This document shows, piece by piece, positions 5,905 to 6,885 of a DNA stretch of 6,885 nucleotides. A model generated the notes under the pieces. It saw only the letters and a program-made list of their open reading frames with translations, was not told the origin of the DNA and ran no database searches. The position numbers and the translations under genes were made by a program. This DNA comes from Nitrospirota bacterium (GTDB lineage: Bacteria > Nitrospirota > Nitrospiria > SBBL01 > Manganitrophaceae): the NCBI GenBank assembly GCA_023248505.1, contig JAHFEM010000098.1, forward strand, positions 1 through 6,885. The letters are read 5' to 3'. Each line of letters starts with the position of its first letter. The stretch's first letter is position 1.

Positions 5905-6056
5905 AATGAGATATTTGGGGGGGAAAAACCGTTTGTTCGATTGAGAGATTGATTGAAACATCGCTTGAATCATTATGAGGCGCATTTCTCCGTTAAAGAA
6001 GATTAAAGAACCCTTGCGAGGAAAACGTTTTACGATGATTCGCTCGCGAACCCGTC
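5905..6056. other. AT-richer intergenic stretch with no recognisable gene
   Basis: No supported coding frame is present. The region holds a G7 run (5917-5923), GATTGA-type repeats around 5939-5955, TTAAAGAA twice with a 10-bp period (5993 and 6003), and a short stem, TTCG/CGAA, near 6040-6050. It should contain the promoter of the DUF4091/PKD gene on the minus strand, but no clear -35/-10 pair stands out. No intrinsic terminator of the receiver-like gene was found. Confidence 0.5.
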
Positions 6057-6452
6057 CTAGAAGGAGGAGGTTTGTGCTTGCTGTGCGTGTTCAACGAGGA
6101 ATCGAATGGTCGGCACCAGGGTCCGGACCATCTCCTCTTTTTGCAGGAAAGTGACGCCGAGCGCCTTTGCCTGCCTGGCTTGATTTGGATTCTCAGGGAT
6201 CGTCAGCGCCAGCAATCGGCTCTCCGGCGCCTGCATCTTAAATTCCTTCCATCTCTTTGTCGCCTGTCGCCACGAAGAGGGGGAGTTGATGAGGATGATG
6301 TCGGGTTGAAACAGCTCCAGCGCCACCATCGCTTCCAGCTCGCTTCGCGCCTCCCAAACAATTTCGATTTCAGGCGCGGTCCGTAAGAGGCGCCGGAAGA
6401 TTTGGATGATTCCTTCGTACTCTTCTACGATGAGTACTTTGATTTTTTTCAA
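6057..6452 (-). CDS. Single-domain receiver-like protein lacking the phospho-acceptor aspartate
   Basis: The 131-residue protein is a CheY-like receiver domain with no output domain. KVLIVEE (5-11) gives the acidic pair E10-E11 in place of the usual DD or ED. In PDIILIN (50-56), Asn56 occupies the site of the phosphorylated Asp, and SPSS follows where a receiver normally has xMP. ALT keeps the conserved Thr84, and FLQKEE keeps the conserved Lys105 in beta5. Helix and strand spacing fit the family, so only the acceptor is changed. It probably acts without phosphorylation, by protein-protein contact, or is a decayed regulator. The start is a TTG at 6452, with GAGG (6458-6461, minus strand) 5 nt upstream. 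The frame has no ATG or GTG alternative back to its upstream stop, and a nearby ATG leads straight to a stop. No sensor kinase lies next to it. The gap to the DUF4091/PKD gene is 340 bp, so co-transcription is doubtful. Confidence 0.8.
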   Translation of the reverse strand: MKKIKVLIVEEYEGIIQIFRRLLRTAPEIEIVWEARSELEAMVALELFQPDIILINSPSSWRQATKRWKEFKMQAPESRLLALTIPENPNQARQAKALGVTFLQKEEMVRTLVPTIRFLVEHAQQAQTSSF

Positions 6453-6501
6453 ACGAGCCTCATCACATGGAGCGGGTTCGGCCTAATTGACCTGGAAGCC
6501 T

Positions 6502-6513
6502 ACCAGATCTGGT
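6502..6513. promoter_or_regulatory. Perfect 12-bp palindrome, possible operator of the receiver-like gene
   Basis: ACCAGATCTGGT reads the same on both strands and lies 50-61 bp before the TTG start of the receiver-like gene, where an operator could be. Nothing else supports it. Confidence 0.25.
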
Positions 6514-6610
6514 TTGGATTGCCATTGGGAAACGGCCCTAGTTTACCTGAAAAAAAATACTTACTGATGGGGTCGAGAAGGAGGAGAGGGCTTGGAAAAG
6601 GGCCGACTTC

Positions 6611-6841
6611 ATTGAAGCTCCCCGCCGCAAGCAGCGGGGAATGTGCAGATACAAATCGGGTACGAAGTACCTCCACTCACATCGCGAAGCCATCTTCGAC
6701 CCGAAAGGACAAAAATCTATTTGTATGGTTCGCTTTGCGAACGATGTGGGCGGAGGCTTCGCCATCCATTGCAATCTGCACATTCGCGCGTCTAACCCTC
6801 GCCCCAAGGGGGCGGGGAATGCGACGCGTGTGCGTGTTCAA
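6611..6841 (+). repeat. 231-bp structured repeat, copy B
   Basis: This copy has the same orientation as copy A, 3721 bp away. Relative to copy A it has four substitutions: 2989 G to C, 2993 C to A, 3026 C to T and 3108 C to T. All fall outside the predicted stems. The flanks differ immediately at both ends (CGACTTC before ATTGAAG here and TTCTTAA in copy A; GGAG after GTTCAA here and ATGC in copy A), which fixes the boundaries. A minus-strand open frame across the copy (down to 6538) is repeat-derived with no ribosome binding site and is not called as a gene. The copy lies about 160 bp upstream of the receiver-like gene. The remaining 44 bp to the window end show nothing recognisable. Confidence 0.85.
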
Positions 6842-6885
6842 GGAGAAGCAGGTGTTCGAGGGAGGTGGAAAGGGGGAGGCGTTCA

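Noticed and set aside
6538..6807. Minus-strand open frame of 89 codons across repeat copy B
   Set aside because: Most of it is repeat sequence that also reads open in copy A but ends differently there. There is no ribosome binding site and no family resemblance.

Overview
The window comes from a moderately GC-rich, Gram-negative-type bacterium. The signs are a lipoprotein with a lipobox, a secreted protein with a Gly-rich/Cys/hydrophobic/basic C-terminal sorting-type tail, PKD and bacterial Ig-like modules, and a zinc-ribbon methyltransferase of the type seen near surface-polysaccharide genes. Nitrospirota or a deltaproteobacterial-like lineage fits this style, but that is only an impression. 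No rRNA, tRNA, CRISPR array or transposase gene was seen.

Layout: (1) 1-377, minus strand: N-terminal part of a zinc-ribbon plus SAM-dependent methyltransferase that runs off the left edge. (2) 378-786: non-coding. It holds a decayed, inverted relative of the repeat described below (about 400-562), then a regulatory region with helically phased TTTACA/TTGCAW hexamers and a good sigma70-type promoter. (3) 787-1161, plus strand: small four-helix membrane protein. (4) 1198-2955, minus strand: purple-acid-phosphatase-like lipoprotein with two Ig-like modules. (5) 2890-3120: 231-bp repeat copy A, which covers the apparent start of that lipoprotein. (6) 3239-5716, minus strand: large secreted DUF4091/GH123-like protein with two PKD domains and a C-terminal anchor. 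(7) 5748-5904: run of hairpins ending in T8 on the plus strand. (8) 6057-6452, minus strand: single-domain receiver-like protein with Asn at the phospho-acceptor position. (9) 6611-6841: repeat copy B, 227/231 identical to copy A and in the same orientation.

The two large minus-strand genes both encode exported proteins (a candidate glycosidase and a candidate phosphoesterase) and may once have been co-transcribed. The 283 bp between them now carries repeat copy A and a possible new promoter. No pathway can be assigned with confidence. The least explained feature is the repeat family: two near-identical copies plus one degenerate copy in under 7 kb, each lying 5' of a minus-strand gene. Each full copy has two terminal hairpins and a central cloverleaf-like fold. 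The best guess is a non-autonomous IS200/IS605-type element or a mobile structured RNA; this is inference.
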